Assembly: GCA_022843745.1 (NCBI GenBank)
Contig: JALHNB010000004.1
Coordinates: forward strand, 124,001 to 188,000
Origin: Anaerolineae bacterium
GTDB lineage: Bacteria; Chloroflexota; Anaerolineae; Aggregatilineales; Phototrophicaceae
Direction of reading: 5' to 3'
DNA: 64,000 nucleotides
A program made the translations under genes and the position numbers. The notes under the pieces were generated by a model. That model was not told the DNA's origin. It was given only the letters and a program-made list of their open reading frames with translations, and ran no database searches. Positions 50,979-59,222 of the stretch are shown one piece after another. Position 1 is the first letter of the stretch; each line of letters starts with the position of its first letter.

Positions 50979-52397
50979 TCACCCGCCGGGTGGTAAAGTG
51001 GCAACAGGCGCGCTGCTGTCCGGCGGCGGTGGCAGCGTCGGTGCGCTGTTCGCGGTTGTTTCTTCATTGCCAGCGCCCAGAGGTGGCAGCGTGGCCTGCG
51101 GATTGACATCAATTCCGTCTCCCCCGCCTGTCAGCCCAGCCTGTTCAGCGTCGGCAGCGCAGCGGAAACCCGCCGTAATACTTTGTTGATCGGGTTCCAG
51201 ACTGCGTCGGTGTATGGTGCGGGCAAAAAATGGCATATAAGCCCATGATCCGCCGCGCAAGACGCGCTGTGTACCGCTGGGTGGCCCCTGTGGATTTAAG
51301 CCCGCAGCTTCGGCCTGATTATAATACGCGGGTGAATACCAATCGTTCACCCATTCCTCGACATTGCCTGCCATATCGAGCGCACCATAAGGGCTGGCTC
51401 CTAGCGCATATGTCCCCACCTGAACCGCACCTTGCTGATCGGTTTCGACGCGCGGACGGCTGGTCTTCGCTAATGATGTATCCAACGTGTTGCCCCAGGG
51501 GAAAATGCGACCATCAGCGCCACGCGCGGCACGTTCCCACTCTGCCTCAGTAGGCAGACGGCGACCTATCGCTCGGCAGTAAGAACGCGCACCATACCAG
51601 GTCACAGCGGCAACAGGATAGCGATTCAGCGCTGGTAAAACCCGATAATTGGCGCTATCGAATGACACATTGCTGGCATCCGTTTCATTCTGGGTCGCCA
51701 GACATGCAAATCCATCGCATCCGTTCAGATGGCTGCGTGGGCCAAGCCAGTTCAAAAATGCCAGATATTGTTCGTATGTGACTTCATTTTCTTCGATACG
51801 GAAGGGATTCAATGTCACGGAATGCGGCGGGAACGAATCCTCGCCATACTGCACCTGGCAATCCCCTTCATCGGCGACGCAGGCATCTACGGCTGTGCGA
51901 ACTTCAGCCAGTGTTGTACCCATATCAAATGTTCCGCCGTCCACGTTTCGCAGCGTGGTCACAATCCCTGCCAAAGCGTCCGGCACTTCGGATTCCGCCG
52001 TCTGCCCTTCGATATTTTGAGCAGGAGCAAAGGTCGTCGGTGATGGGCTGGGTTCAACCTGTATGGTGTTGGGATCAGGCGTAGGGGGCAGCGAAGTCGG
52101 CGTTGGCGCGGTGATTTCGACAGCCTGGGTGGTCGGTGTATTGGTAATGGATACTTGTGTTGGGATATTGGTGGGTGTTACGGGTGCGGGGGTCGCGGTG
52201 ATGACCTGCACAATCGCTGTTGGGCTGGCTCTGCCGGGCAGTCCTTCGACATCCAGATAGATCAATCCGGTGGCAATTCCGGCCAGGCCGACAATAATCG
52301 AACAGGCAAAGCCGAGGATCAGCCCGATGACGACCCATTGCCAGGCACCTCCACCTGAACGACGGCCTCCTAATGAACCGTAATTTGATCGCGACAT
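50979..52397 (-). CDS. Membrane-anchored FGE/SUMF1-fold protein without catalytic cysteines
   Basis: A 472-residue protein with one N-terminal membrane segment (about 21-43), a Thr/Pro linker (VSITNTPTTQAVEITAPTPTS) and a formylglycine-generating-enzyme fold (about 150-425). Conserved structural blocks are IEENEVTYEQYLAFLNW, YPVAAVTWYGARSYCRAIGRRLPTEAEWERAARG, AGNVEEWVNDWYSP and RVLRGGSWAYMPFF...AGFRCA. In genuine FGE the RGGS block is followed by a Cys pair; here it reads WAYMPFFARTIHRRS, so formylglycine formation is not expected. Many FGE-fold proteins are binding or scaffold domains. A Pro-rich tail follows. ATG 52397 has GAGGTAAG upstream. Confidence 0.85.
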   Translation of the reverse strand: MSRSNYGSLGGRRSGGGAWQWVVIGLILGFACSIIVGLAGIATGLIYLDVEGLPGRASPTAIVQVITATPAPVTPTNIPTQVSITNTPTTQAVEITAPTPTSLPPTPDPNTIQVEPSPSPTTFAPAQNIEGQTAESEVPDALAGIVTTLRNVDGGTFDMGTTLAEVRTAVDACVADEGDCQVQYGEDSFPPHSVTLNPFRIEENEVTYEQYLAFLNWLGPRSHLNGCDGFACLATQNETDASNVSFDSANYRVLPALNRYPVAAVTWYGARSYCRAIGRRLPTEAEWERAARGADGRIFPWGNTLDTSLAKTSRPRVETDQQGAVQVGTYALGASPYGALDMAGNVEEWVNDWYSPAYYNQAEAAGLNPQGPPSGTQRVLRGGSWAYMPFFARTIHRRSLEPDQQSITAGFRCAADAEQAGLTGGGDGIDVNPQATLPPLGAGNEETTANSAPTLPPPPDSSAPVATLPPGG

Positions 52398-52507
52398 AAA
52401 TCTTACCTCGATAGATGAGTCTCAACTTTAATAGCATTTTATCATAGCGCCTGATGATGCTCAGACCAATACCGACTTTTGGAAAGCGGTTTTAAGAGAA
52501 ATAAAAG

Positions 52508-52537
52508 AACACGACCTTCCTGATGGAAGGTCGTGTT
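52508..52537 (-). terminator. Intrinsic terminator of the pilin gene
   Basis: AACACGACCTTCC-TGAT-GGAAGGTCGTGTT, 13-bp perfect stem, followed on the minus strand by CTTTTATTTCTCTT, 30 bases after the pilin stop. Confidence 0.8.
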
Positions 52538-52567
52538 TTGGGATAATAGCGGAATGATGATTAGGGG

Positions 52568-52780
52568 TTAAAGCACTGCGACGATATTGGCATACATACT
52601 GTTGGCGATCCCGCTACCCAAAAGGCCGAGAACAACGATAACAACCACAGCGACCAGAACCAGGATGAGCGCATATTCAACCAGCCCTTGCCCTGTCTGT
52701 CCTGTCTGTTCTGTATTCAATTGGTGAAACTTATCAGCAGTTTTCATCCAGTTTAACAACGCTAAAATGGATAATGACAT
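52568..52780 (-). CDS. Flp family type IVb pilin
   Basis: A 70-residue protein with a class III leader and pilin core: TGQTGQGLVEYALILVLVAVVVIVVLGLLG. Prepilin peptidase would cut after the Gly of QG|LVEYALI, with Glu at position 5 as usual in Flp/Fap pilins. The remaining C-terminus is short. ATG 52780 has AAAGGAGA at good spacing; an ATG ten codons earlier is less likely. No tad assembly genes are in the window, so they must be elsewhere. The gene has its own terminator. The upstream region 52811-52990 holds short ATAACCAGA direct repeats and no other gene. Confidence 0.85.
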   Translation of the reverse strand: MSLSILALLNWMKTADKFHQLNTEQTGQTGQGLVEYALILVLVAVVVIVVLGLLGSGIANSMYANIVAVL

Positions 52781-53062
52781 TTTCTTCTCCTTTCTTCTCA
52801 ATTTAATCAATCCTGCGGTAGCAGATTAATCCACTCTGTGATAACCAGATTAATCAACGCCGCAATAACCAGACTCGTGTCAAGCAGACTGCATACATTG
52901 TCTCAAACTAAATATAGAGGCATCCGTTTAGTTCAGTCTACCATAACCCTTAATTATTGAAGCATAAATTTTGTAAATATTTCAGTAATTCGTTTGCTTG
53001 ACAACCAAGAAGGCAGCGGCTACGCTTATTTTCAACGAGAATCGAGAAAAGGATCGTCGCTC

Positions 53063-54085
53063 GTGACCACCGTGAGCCTGCCAAACAACCCCGCTTCATC
53101 AGCCGACGGCATCCGTCCGATCAACCTGAGAACTGACCTCGCGTCGTTGGCCGATTTGATCGAGCTTGTCTTTGCCGATAGTATGGATCAGAGCGGACTG
53201 GCCGCTGTCCGCGAGATGCGTTCCCTGAGCAAAATGAGCGTCGGTTTAAATGTGCTGGCAGGTATCAATGATCTGGCGCAGGGCATTAGTCTCGGATATG
53301 TGTACATTGCAGACGGTAAATTGGTGGGCAACGTTTCCATTCATCCGGCGAACTGGGCAGACTCGAACCAAAAAGCCTGGATTATTGTGAACGTCGGTGT
53401 CCATCCCGATTATCAACGGCGCGGGATTGCCGAGCAATTGATGCGTGCCAGCATGGATATGATCCGATCACGCGGTGGCGAAGTGGCACTGCTGCAAGTG
53501 GATATGCACAACGACACGGCCCGCCGCCTCTATCGACGATTAGGCTTTATTGAAGAACGATCCTGGACACTCTGGCGACGACCTGGCGCAACACGTATCC
53601 CAGCACCATACGAAGATCGTTCGATCTACATCACCCGGCGGCGACGCGGCGAATGGGAAGCTGAATATGATTTGGCCCAGCGCTTGCGCCCAGCTCATCT
53701 GGGTGGGATCGGCTGGCAGCGGCCTCTACGCGCCAGCTTATTTCGCAAATCGTTGATCCAGCGCATGGTTGATTGGGTCAATTTCCGCGCTGAAGAACGC
53801 CTCGTCATTCGCTCCGCAGACGAGAAGCGCGTTCTGGCTTCGCTGTGGGTGGAAAATATGTTTTTGTCGAGCAGTACCCAGCTTACGCTGCTGGTTGACC
53901 CGGAATACGTGGGACGCTATGACAAGGCGCTCATCAATCTGGCGGTGCGTACTTACGCCAACAATCGCGGCGCACTGCTTTTAGAACATCCAGCCGACGA
54001 AGCGATCACCAGTGATATTTTGCGCGATTATCATTTCCGCCCACAGCGCGAAGTGATGCACATGCGTTGGGACGTGATTGAATGA
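53063..54085 (+). CDS. GNAT family N-acetyltransferase, two-part
   Basis: A 340-residue protein. The N-terminal GNAT domain has IIVNVGVHPDYQRRGIAEQLMRASMDMIRSRG with the Q-x-x-G-x-A acetyl-CoA loop, and LLQVDMHNDTARRLYRRLGFIEERSWTLWRR. The C-terminal half (about 170-340) looks like a second, diverged GNAT fold (LTLLVDPEYVGRYDKALINLAVRTYAN). I chose GTG 53063 because AAAGGA lies nine bases upstream; TTG 52994 is a longer alternative. It overlaps the response regulator by ATGA, so the three genes 53063-56255 form one coupled operon. Substrate unknown. Confidence 0.82.
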   Translation: MTTVSLPNNPASSADGIRPINLRTDLASLADLIELVFADSMDQSGLAAVREMRSLSKMSVGLNVLAGINDLAQGISLGYVYIADGKLVGNVSIHPANWADSNQKAWIIVNVGVHPDYQRRGIAEQLMRASMDMIRSRGGEVALLQVDMHNDTARRLYRRLGFIEERSWTLWRRPGATRIPAPYEDRSIYITRRRRGEWEAEYDLAQRLRPAHLGGIGWQRPLRASLFRKSLIQRMVDWVNFRAEERLVIRSADEKRVLASLWVENMFLSSSTQLTLLVDPEYVGRYDKALINLAVRTYANNRGALLLEHPADEAITSDILRDYHFRPQREVMHMRWDVIE

Positions 54086-54765
54086 CCGACACCATTCTCC
54101 TGGTAGACGACGAACAGCATATTATTGATCTGGCAAAAATGTACCTGGAACGCGAGGGTTATAACGTGACCAGCGCGGCGGATGGCCTGATCGCGCTCGA
54201 CAAAATATTGAACGACAATCCCAACCTGATCGTTCTCGATCTGATGCTGCCGGGGCTGGATGGCTGGGAAATCTGCCGCCGTGTGCGGGCAGAATCGGAT
54301 ATGCCGATCATCATGCTCACCGCGCGGAATGATGACATCGACAAAATTGTCGGGCTGGAACTGGGCGCGGATGATTACCTGACCAAACCGTTTAACCCGC
54401 GCGAACTGGTCGCACGTGTGAAAGCGATTCTACGTCGGATTGGTCGTCCGTTAACGCTTGGCGATAATAAACCGACGCTGACGATCACGAATCTCAGCAT
54501 CCACCCCGGTAAGCGGCTGGTGATGGTGAATAACCAGCCCGTCGATCTACGCTTAAAAGAGTTCGATTTGCTGCTGGCATTAGCGGAAAATCCCGGTGTG
54601 GTTTTTAGCCGCGAAAAATTGCTGGATGTCGTTTGGGGTTTTGACTTCGCGGGCGAAACACGCACAGTTGACGTTCATATCGCCCATTTACGACACAAAT
54701 TGAAAGCAATGCGCCCGATAATCGAAACCGTATGGGGCGTGGGGTATAAGCTGGATACACCATGA
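54082..54765 (+). CDS. OmpR/PhoB-family response regulator
   Basis: A 227-residue DNA-binding regulator. The receiver domain has ILLVDDEQHIIDLAKMYL, phospho-acceptor Asp in LIVLDLMLPGLDGWEIC, Thr/Lys switch residues in IIMLTARNDDID and YLTKPFNPREL. The C-terminal winged helix has LRLKEFDLLLALAENPGVVFSREKLLDVVWG and TRTVDVHIAHLRHKL. It overlaps the GNAT gene and the kinase gene by four bases each (ATGA at both ends). Its partner is the kinase directly downstream. Confidence 0.95.
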   Translation: MTDTILLVDDEQHIIDLAKMYLEREGYNVTSAADGLIALDKILNDNPNLIVLDLMLPGLDGWEICRRVRAESDMPIIMLTARNDDIDKIVGLELGADDYLTKPFNPRELVARVKAILRRIGRPLTLGDNKPTLTITNLSIHPGKRLVMVNNQPVDLRLKEFDLLLALAENPGVVFSREKLLDVVWGFDFAGETRTVDVHIAHLRHKLKAMRPIIETVWGVGYKLDTP

Positions 54766-56255
54766 GGCTGAGAACACGACTGCTGCTTTCGTATATTGTC
54801 GTGATCGCTGTCACGCTGGGCGTGATTACTGCTGTACTGCTGCTGTTTTTGAATGGTCGGCCTGCGCCAACTCAGCTTACCTATCGCCAGCTTGGTTCGC
54901 TGGTCACGTGGGGGCTGCGCGATATGCTCACGGGCATACGCCCCGGCCAGAATAACCGCATCCAGCTAGCCGTCGCGACCAATCGGCTGATGGATTTCGC
55001 CAACGATAACGCGGTGCGCATCCTGCTTGTCGGAACGGAAGATCATCAGGTTGCTTTTGACAGCGCAGGCATTTTCGACACCGGTGATTTACCGCTGGAC
55101 TGGTGGCGCGAGACAGGCGATAGTACCACCTATTTTCGTCAGGCCGTTCAGGTCATTTTTCAGCGCAACGAGGTCGAAACGCTTGCGGGAGGGTTTAGCG
55201 ACCCGGACGGCAGCGATTGGCTGTTCGTAGCATTGCAACGGCCCGATGCCAGCCCAACGACCCTCCTGTTTGCCGAGCAGCAGCCTTCACAATCGCTTAT
55301 TGATGCCCTCAGTGAATTTCGCGACGAACTAGCACGTCCGATTTTTCAGGCCGGATTTATCGGCTTGCTGGTAGCCGTCATTATGGCGGCAGTTGTCAGC
55401 CGGACAATCGCCCGCCCTTTGCAACATATTGCCTCCGCGACAGCCGCCGTCGCCAAAGGCCATTATGACCAGCAAGTGCCTGTTACTGGGCCGCCTGAAG
55501 TGCGCGAGGTCGCCGAATCGGTCAACCATATGAGTGGTGAGGTACGCGCCGCCCAGCAAATTCAGCGTGATTTTCTGGTTAATGTTTCGCACGATCTCAA
55601 AACGCCGCTTACGTCGATTCAGGGTTATTCGCAGGCGATTATCGACGGCGCGGCAGCCGACCCGATCAAAGCGGCTGGCATTATTTACGACGAGGCGACA
55701 CGTCTCAACCGCATGGTGGTCGAACTCACTGACCTGGCGCGGCTGGAAAATGGTCAGCTTTCAATGAACATGGTATCACTCGACCTCAGCCAGATTGTGA
55801 CGGCAATCGGTGAACGATTATCCATTGTCGCGCAGAAAAAAGGGCTGACGATGACGATTGACGCTCCACCGATGCCGGAAATTCAAGCGGACGGAGATCG
55901 AATGGCACAGGTCGTGACGAATCTCATCAGCAACGCGATCAAATATACGCAGTCCGGCGGCAGCATCCGTGTCAAAACGCAGATCAACAACGGCGGCGTT
56001 GAGTTGATGGTGCAGGACAGCGGAATCGGCATTCCGGCGGAAGATTTGCCGCGCGTTTTCGAACGATTTTATCAGGTCGATAAAGCACGAGGCCCACGAC
56101 GCGGTACGGGCCTCGGATTGGCGATCACGCAGGAGATTGTGCAGGCACACGGCGGCACGATCAGCGTGACCAGCGCCGGGGCGGGCAAAGGCTCGACATT
56201 TAGCGTGTGGCTGCCTTCACAGCATCTTAAGACGGTGGTCAAGGGCAAACGATAA
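54762..56255 (+). CDS. Sensor histidine kinase
   Basis: A 497-residue membrane kinase. TM1 at about 8-30, an extracytoplasmic sensor region of ~165 residues, TM2 at about 200-218 (FQAGFIGLLVAVIMAAVV), then HAMP (SRTIARPLQHIASATAAVAKGHYDQQV), HisKA with the phospho-accepting His in FLVNVSHDLKTPLTSIQGYSQ, and HATPase with NLISNAIKYTQSGG, DSGIGIPAEDLPRVFERFYQ and RGTGLGLAITQEIV. It should phosphorylate the regulator encoded just upstream. The extracytoplasmic region shows no named sensor domain, so the signal is unknown. Confidence 0.94.
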   Translation: MRLRTRLLLSYIVVIAVTLGVITAVLLLFLNGRPAPTQLTYRQLGSLVTWGLRDMLTGIRPGQNNRIQLAVATNRLMDFANDNAVRILLVGTEDHQVAFDSAGIFDTGDLPLDWWRETGDSTTYFRQAVQVIFQRNEVETLAGGFSDPDGSDWLFVALQRPDASPTTLLFAEQQPSQSLIDALSEFRDELARPIFQAGFIGLLVAVIMAAVVSRTIARPLQHIASATAAVAKGHYDQQVPVTGPPEVREVAESVNHMSGEVRAAQQIQRDFLVNVSHDLKTPLTSIQGYSQAIIDGAAADPIKAAGIIYDEATRLNRMVVELTDLARLENGQLSMNMVSLDLSQIVTAIGERLSIVAQKKGLTMTIDAPPMPEIQADGDRMAQVVTNLISNAIKYTQSGGSIRVKTQINNGGVELMVQDSGIGIPAEDLPRVFERFYQVDKARGPRRGTGLGLAITQEIVQAHGGTISVTSAGAGKGSTFSVWLPSQHLKTVVKGKR

Positions 56256-56274
56256 TCACCAGCTAGTGTCTGAA

Positions 56275-57135
56275 TTATTTCATTTCCCGCTGAAAATCAT
56301 ACGCCTCGCCGTGATGAATGTAGTCCACCTCGTCCACGAAACGCGCGTTGGTCTTTAAAACCGGATGCTCGAAGAAGTCTTCCGCCCCTTTAGCAAAGGG
56401 TATCGGCTTTTGGTGATGCCACCAGCTAATATAATGAACCATGGCGATCATCGGGCGGGGGTCATGGGTATAGTTCGGCATTCCGCGATGCCACATACGT
56501 GTATCCCGAATTAAGACACTTCCGCAGCGCATTGATGGCTGTAACGGCGGTCTGGTCTGACGCTGTTTCTCAACCAATTCATCCGACAGTTTAATATCTC
56601 CGCGCTGGATGTAAATTGTCGTATCGAGATGCGTTCCCGGCCACAGTTCAGTGCTGCCATTTTCGGCGCTCATATCGACCAGTGGCACATTCACAACCAG
56701 CGAATATGGCGGCGTCGCGCGCTCCAGATTCGGCCATAGCTGACCCATATCCGCATGGACAGGCTGCATTTGATCGCCAGGGAGCGCAGTATTGCCGGAG
56801 TAATAGCTATTTTTGAGACCTGCGCCCAGCATGGCTTGCGTGACGGCGATCACCATATCGTTCAGCAAAACATCGCGAAAAAGATAGGGATGCATCGGCG
56901 GCGGGTCTTGCTGCACATTTCCCGCGTTGAAGTTGAAGGGGGTGTCGTCACGCGCCAGAATTTTCTGCAAGTCGTCCAGCATTCGTTCGCGTAGACTTTC
57001 CAGGTGGGCGCGGTCAATCACATCATTGAGGACGACATAACCATCGGTTTTGAGAGCATTAACGGCTGTTTCCAGGTGTATCTGGGACATTTGCCCGCTG
57101 CGCAATTCATCGGGCGTAAAGTCTAGTGCAATCAT
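56275..57135 (-). CDS. Phytanoyl-CoA dioxygenase family protein (copy 3)
   Basis: A 286-residue Fe(II)/2-oxoglutarate dioxygenase. The iron HxD is PVHADMGQLWP and the distal His/Arg region is TRMWHRGMPNYTHDPRPMIAMV. The YVVLNDVIDRAHLESLRERML start is typical. ATG 57135 has AAGGAC upstream; a longer frame to 57210 overlaps the DarT gene's end and is unlikely. It lies 19 bases after the darT stop on the same strand and might be read through from the darGT operon, though its function looks unrelated. Confidence 0.87.
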   Translation of the reverse strand: MIALDFTPDELRSGQMSQIHLETAVNALKTDGYVVLNDVIDRAHLESLRERMLDDLQKILARDDTPFNFNAGNVQQDPPPMHPYLFRDVLLNDMVIAVTQAMLGAGLKNSYYSGNTALPGDQMQPVHADMGQLWPNLERATPPYSLVVNVPLVDMSAENGSTELWPGTHLDTTIYIQRGDIKLSDELVEKQRQTRPPLQPSMRCGSVLIRDTRMWHRGMPNYTHDPRPMIAMVHYISWWHHQKPIPFAKGAEDFFEHPVLKTNARFVDEVDYIHHGEAYDFQREMK

Positions 57136-57154
57136 TTTTTCAGTCCTTCGATTT

Positions 57155-58147
57155 TTAAAAGGGCAAATTTTCGGCCTGATACATTCCAGTATAGGCGATG
57201 TTTTCATCAATCCACAGGCGTACTGTGTAATCGTCGGGCTGAGTTAGCGCTGACAAATCCACGTCCAGCCGGATTCCAATTTCCGCATCCTTTTGATACG
57301 CCTCAAAATTTTTGCCCGTCGCCGTCTCGATGATTTCGATATGCAAATCCATCGGGCCAGCGTCGAGCAGATTGCGCGAAGGATTCAGATAAAAGGTGAT
57401 ACGCGCAGGACTCAACGCGGCGTGATCGACGTAAACCCACTCGCGATTGAATAAATTATAGTCGGTACGCACACCGATTTTGTCGCGCCATTTTTCCCAT
57501 ATCTCTGCGGACAACAGATTGCGCAAAGTTTCAAGCTCGGCTGTGGAGCGACACCATATCCAGCGCAGGCTTTCCAGGCCGATTTTTTCCGGCACGATCA
57601 CTTCGGCGTGGCGATGAAAAATAATGTCGTTGCGTTCGCCTTTTTCAAAGCGCGAATCGTGATAGACCAGATCAAACGGAAGGTGCTCAAATTCCGCACC
57701 TGTCGAATAAATTGGCACATCTGGACGCGCTAAACTCCCATAGCTGAACAGCGAATCTGCACGGCAGATAACCGATTCCAGATCGAACAGCAGATAAATG
57801 GGCGCGGGACAATGCGCTCCGCCCAGTGCGCGACGTTCTTTGGGACGAAACCCCTCGTTACGATAGAGCGTCGGTGTTTTGGGGCGAAAATAAAAGCGCA
57901 CATAGTTTTTCCAGCGCTCGTCTGTCTGGTCGATGATGTCAGGGCTGGCACTGTCGATAAAATCAGCATAGCGGGCCGTGACCGCGCCGCGTGAGAGCAG
58001 TTCGTCATTTTCCAGGATCGACACGACGTTGCTCAGATCGGCAAAATGGAACAGATAATGCGGCCACCAGCGCCGCGCACCCAATCGCGCCCGTTTGAGC
58101 GCGGTCAGGCGGCGGCGAAAAAGGTCTGCATCCGGTTTTTCGATCAT
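57155..58147 (-). CDS. darT: DarT-like ssDNA ADP-ribosyltransferase (toxin), C-terminally extended
   Basis: A 330-residue protein; residues about 28-215 match the DarT family (DUF4433), which ADP-ribosylates thymidine in single-stranded DNA and acts in toxin-antitoxin and anti-phage defence. Visible landmarks: HYLFHFADLSNVVSILENDELLSRG at 30-54, the NAD-binding segment YVRFYFRPKTPTLY at 82-95, and RHAEVIVP with E182 at the catalytic position. Known DarT proteins have roughly 210 residues; here ~110 extra C-terminal residues (RITFYLNPSRNLLDAGPMDLHIEIIETATG...) look beta-rich and unassigned. It overlaps the antitoxin gene by four bases. In characterised operons darT usually comes first; here it is second. 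Confidence 0.85.
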   Translation of the reverse strand: MIEKPDADLFRRRLTALKRARLGARRWWPHYLFHFADLSNVVSILENDELLSRGAVTARYADFIDSASPDIIDQTDERWKNYVRFYFRPKTPTLYRNEGFRPKERRALGGAHCPAPIYLLFDLESVICRADSLFSYGSLARPDVPIYSTGAEFEHLPFDLVYHDSRFEKGERNDIIFHRHAEVIVPEKIGLESLRWIWCRSTAELETLRNLLSAEIWEKWRDKIGVRTDYNLFNREWVYVDHAALSPARITFYLNPSRNLLDAGPMDLHIEIIETATGKNFEAYQKDAEIGIRLDVDLSALTQPDDYTVRLWIDENIAYTGMYQAENLPF

Positions 58148-59046
58148 GATTCGATCACCTTCATTGTTGATGCGCGACCAGTCGGATTAAGTATTGAAAT
58201 CACCTGTAGACCAATCGCCGGTTCGCTTTTGGGGTGAGAAATTTTTACCGGGCGAATGTAATCCAGACGAGTCAGCAAGGCAACAATCATAGATGCCTGC
58301 GAGTCCAGGCCAGCGGGCAGATTCTGCGGCGCACAGTAACCCGCTGTACGAATCGCGTGCCAGAGATCAGCCAATGTGCTTTCCGAAAGAATCAGCGCTT
58401 TTTTATCGGCTGCTGCAAGCGTCATGCGCCGTTCTTCCGCGTCGAATGTCACGCGAAAAGTGCTGTGATCGTCGAGAGTCTCGAAAAGAACTTCGCGGCC
58501 CAGGAGCGCCACCAGGTCATTCCAGAATTGTGTAAATGTCGGGATTTGCGGCTCACCGTGCAGCCAGGAGCGCACAGAATTCGTATCCATTTTTTCGGTG
58601 CTGTCAGCATCATAAAGGTGAATAAAGATGTCAATCGGCAGCGGCGCGAGAATACGTTCCATCAGCGGGCGCACCTGTGATTGCCAATCCAGCCCACCCA
58701 GGCCGCTTCCGAGCATCGGAAATGAGATCGAGGTGATGCCTTTTTCAGCATAGGTGGCAACAAATTTTTGCAACCCCGCCTCGACATATTCCAGTTTCGA
58801 GGGGTCGCGCCAGTGCTGCTTGGTCGGGAAATTCAAAATCCACTTGTGCGGCGTTTTATACAGCCACAACTGCCCTGTCTGGAATTGACCGCGTTCGCAC
58901 AGGCCGTGATACTGGTCGTACATCTCTGGGTAAAACTGGCGAAAATCACGCGCGATTCCCTTGCCCATCGCGCCTACTGTGTTAACCGGATTGACCAGCA
59001 CCCGCGCGGGAGTTTGAAAAAGATTGCTGACAACGTAGGCGATCAT
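58144..59046 (-). CDS. darG: DarG-like macrodomain ADP-ribosyl-glycohydrolase (antitoxin)
   Basis: A 300-residue protein. The N-terminal macrodomain (about 1-155) has VLVNPVNTVGAMGKGIARDFRQFYPEMY and ISFPMLGSGLGGLDWQSQVRPLMERIL, the ADP-ribose-binding loops of DarG. It removes ADP-ribose from DNA thymidines and so counters DarT. The C-terminal half (about 165-300) is expected to bind and block the toxin; its sequence (FWNDLVALLGREVLFETLDDHSTFRV ... LADLWHAIRTAGYCAP) matches no domain I recognise. ATG 59046 has GAGGTG close upstream. It precedes darT and overlaps it by ATGA. Confidence 0.88.
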   Translation of the reverse strand: MIAYVVSNLFQTPARVLVNPVNTVGAMGKGIARDFRQFYPEMYDQYHGLCERGQFQTGQLWLYKTPHKWILNFPTKQHWRDPSKLEYVEAGLQKFVATYAEKGITSISFPMLGSGLGGLDWQSQVRPLMERILAPLPIDIFIHLYDADSTEKMDTNSVRSWLHGEPQIPTFTQFWNDLVALLGREVLFETLDDHSTFRVTFDAEERRMTLAAADKKALILSESTLADLWHAIRTAGYCAPQNLPAGLDSQASMIVALLTRLDYIRPVKISHPKSEPAIGLQVISILNPTGRASTMKVIES

Positions 59047-59140
59047 GACACCTCAAATTTGCTTCAGTCCCTATCTGTCCAGTCTAACACGATTGGTGCA
59101 CAGCCTGAACAGCGAATCTATGGGGGTTATGGCAATAAAA

Positions 59141-59164
59141 ACGGGCAAACTTTTGTCTGCCCGT
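59141..59164 (-). terminator. Intrinsic terminator of the 59223 gene
   Basis: ACGGGCA...TGCCCGT, 7-bp stem with 10-base loop, followed on the minus strand by TTTTTATT. It lies just beyond palindromic repeat copy 7. Confidence 0.65.
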
Positions 59165-59183
59165 TGGTAGTGGGTATTTTTCG

Positions 59184-59210
59184 GTAGGGCGACACATGTG
59201 TCGCCCCTAC
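59184..59210. repeat. Palindromic repeat, copy 7
   Basis: GTAGGGCGACA-CATG-TGTCGCCCCTAC (one base shorter in the left arm). It lies 12 bases past the stop of the 59223 gene. Confidence 0.85.
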
Positions 59211-59222
59211 AAGACCAAAACT

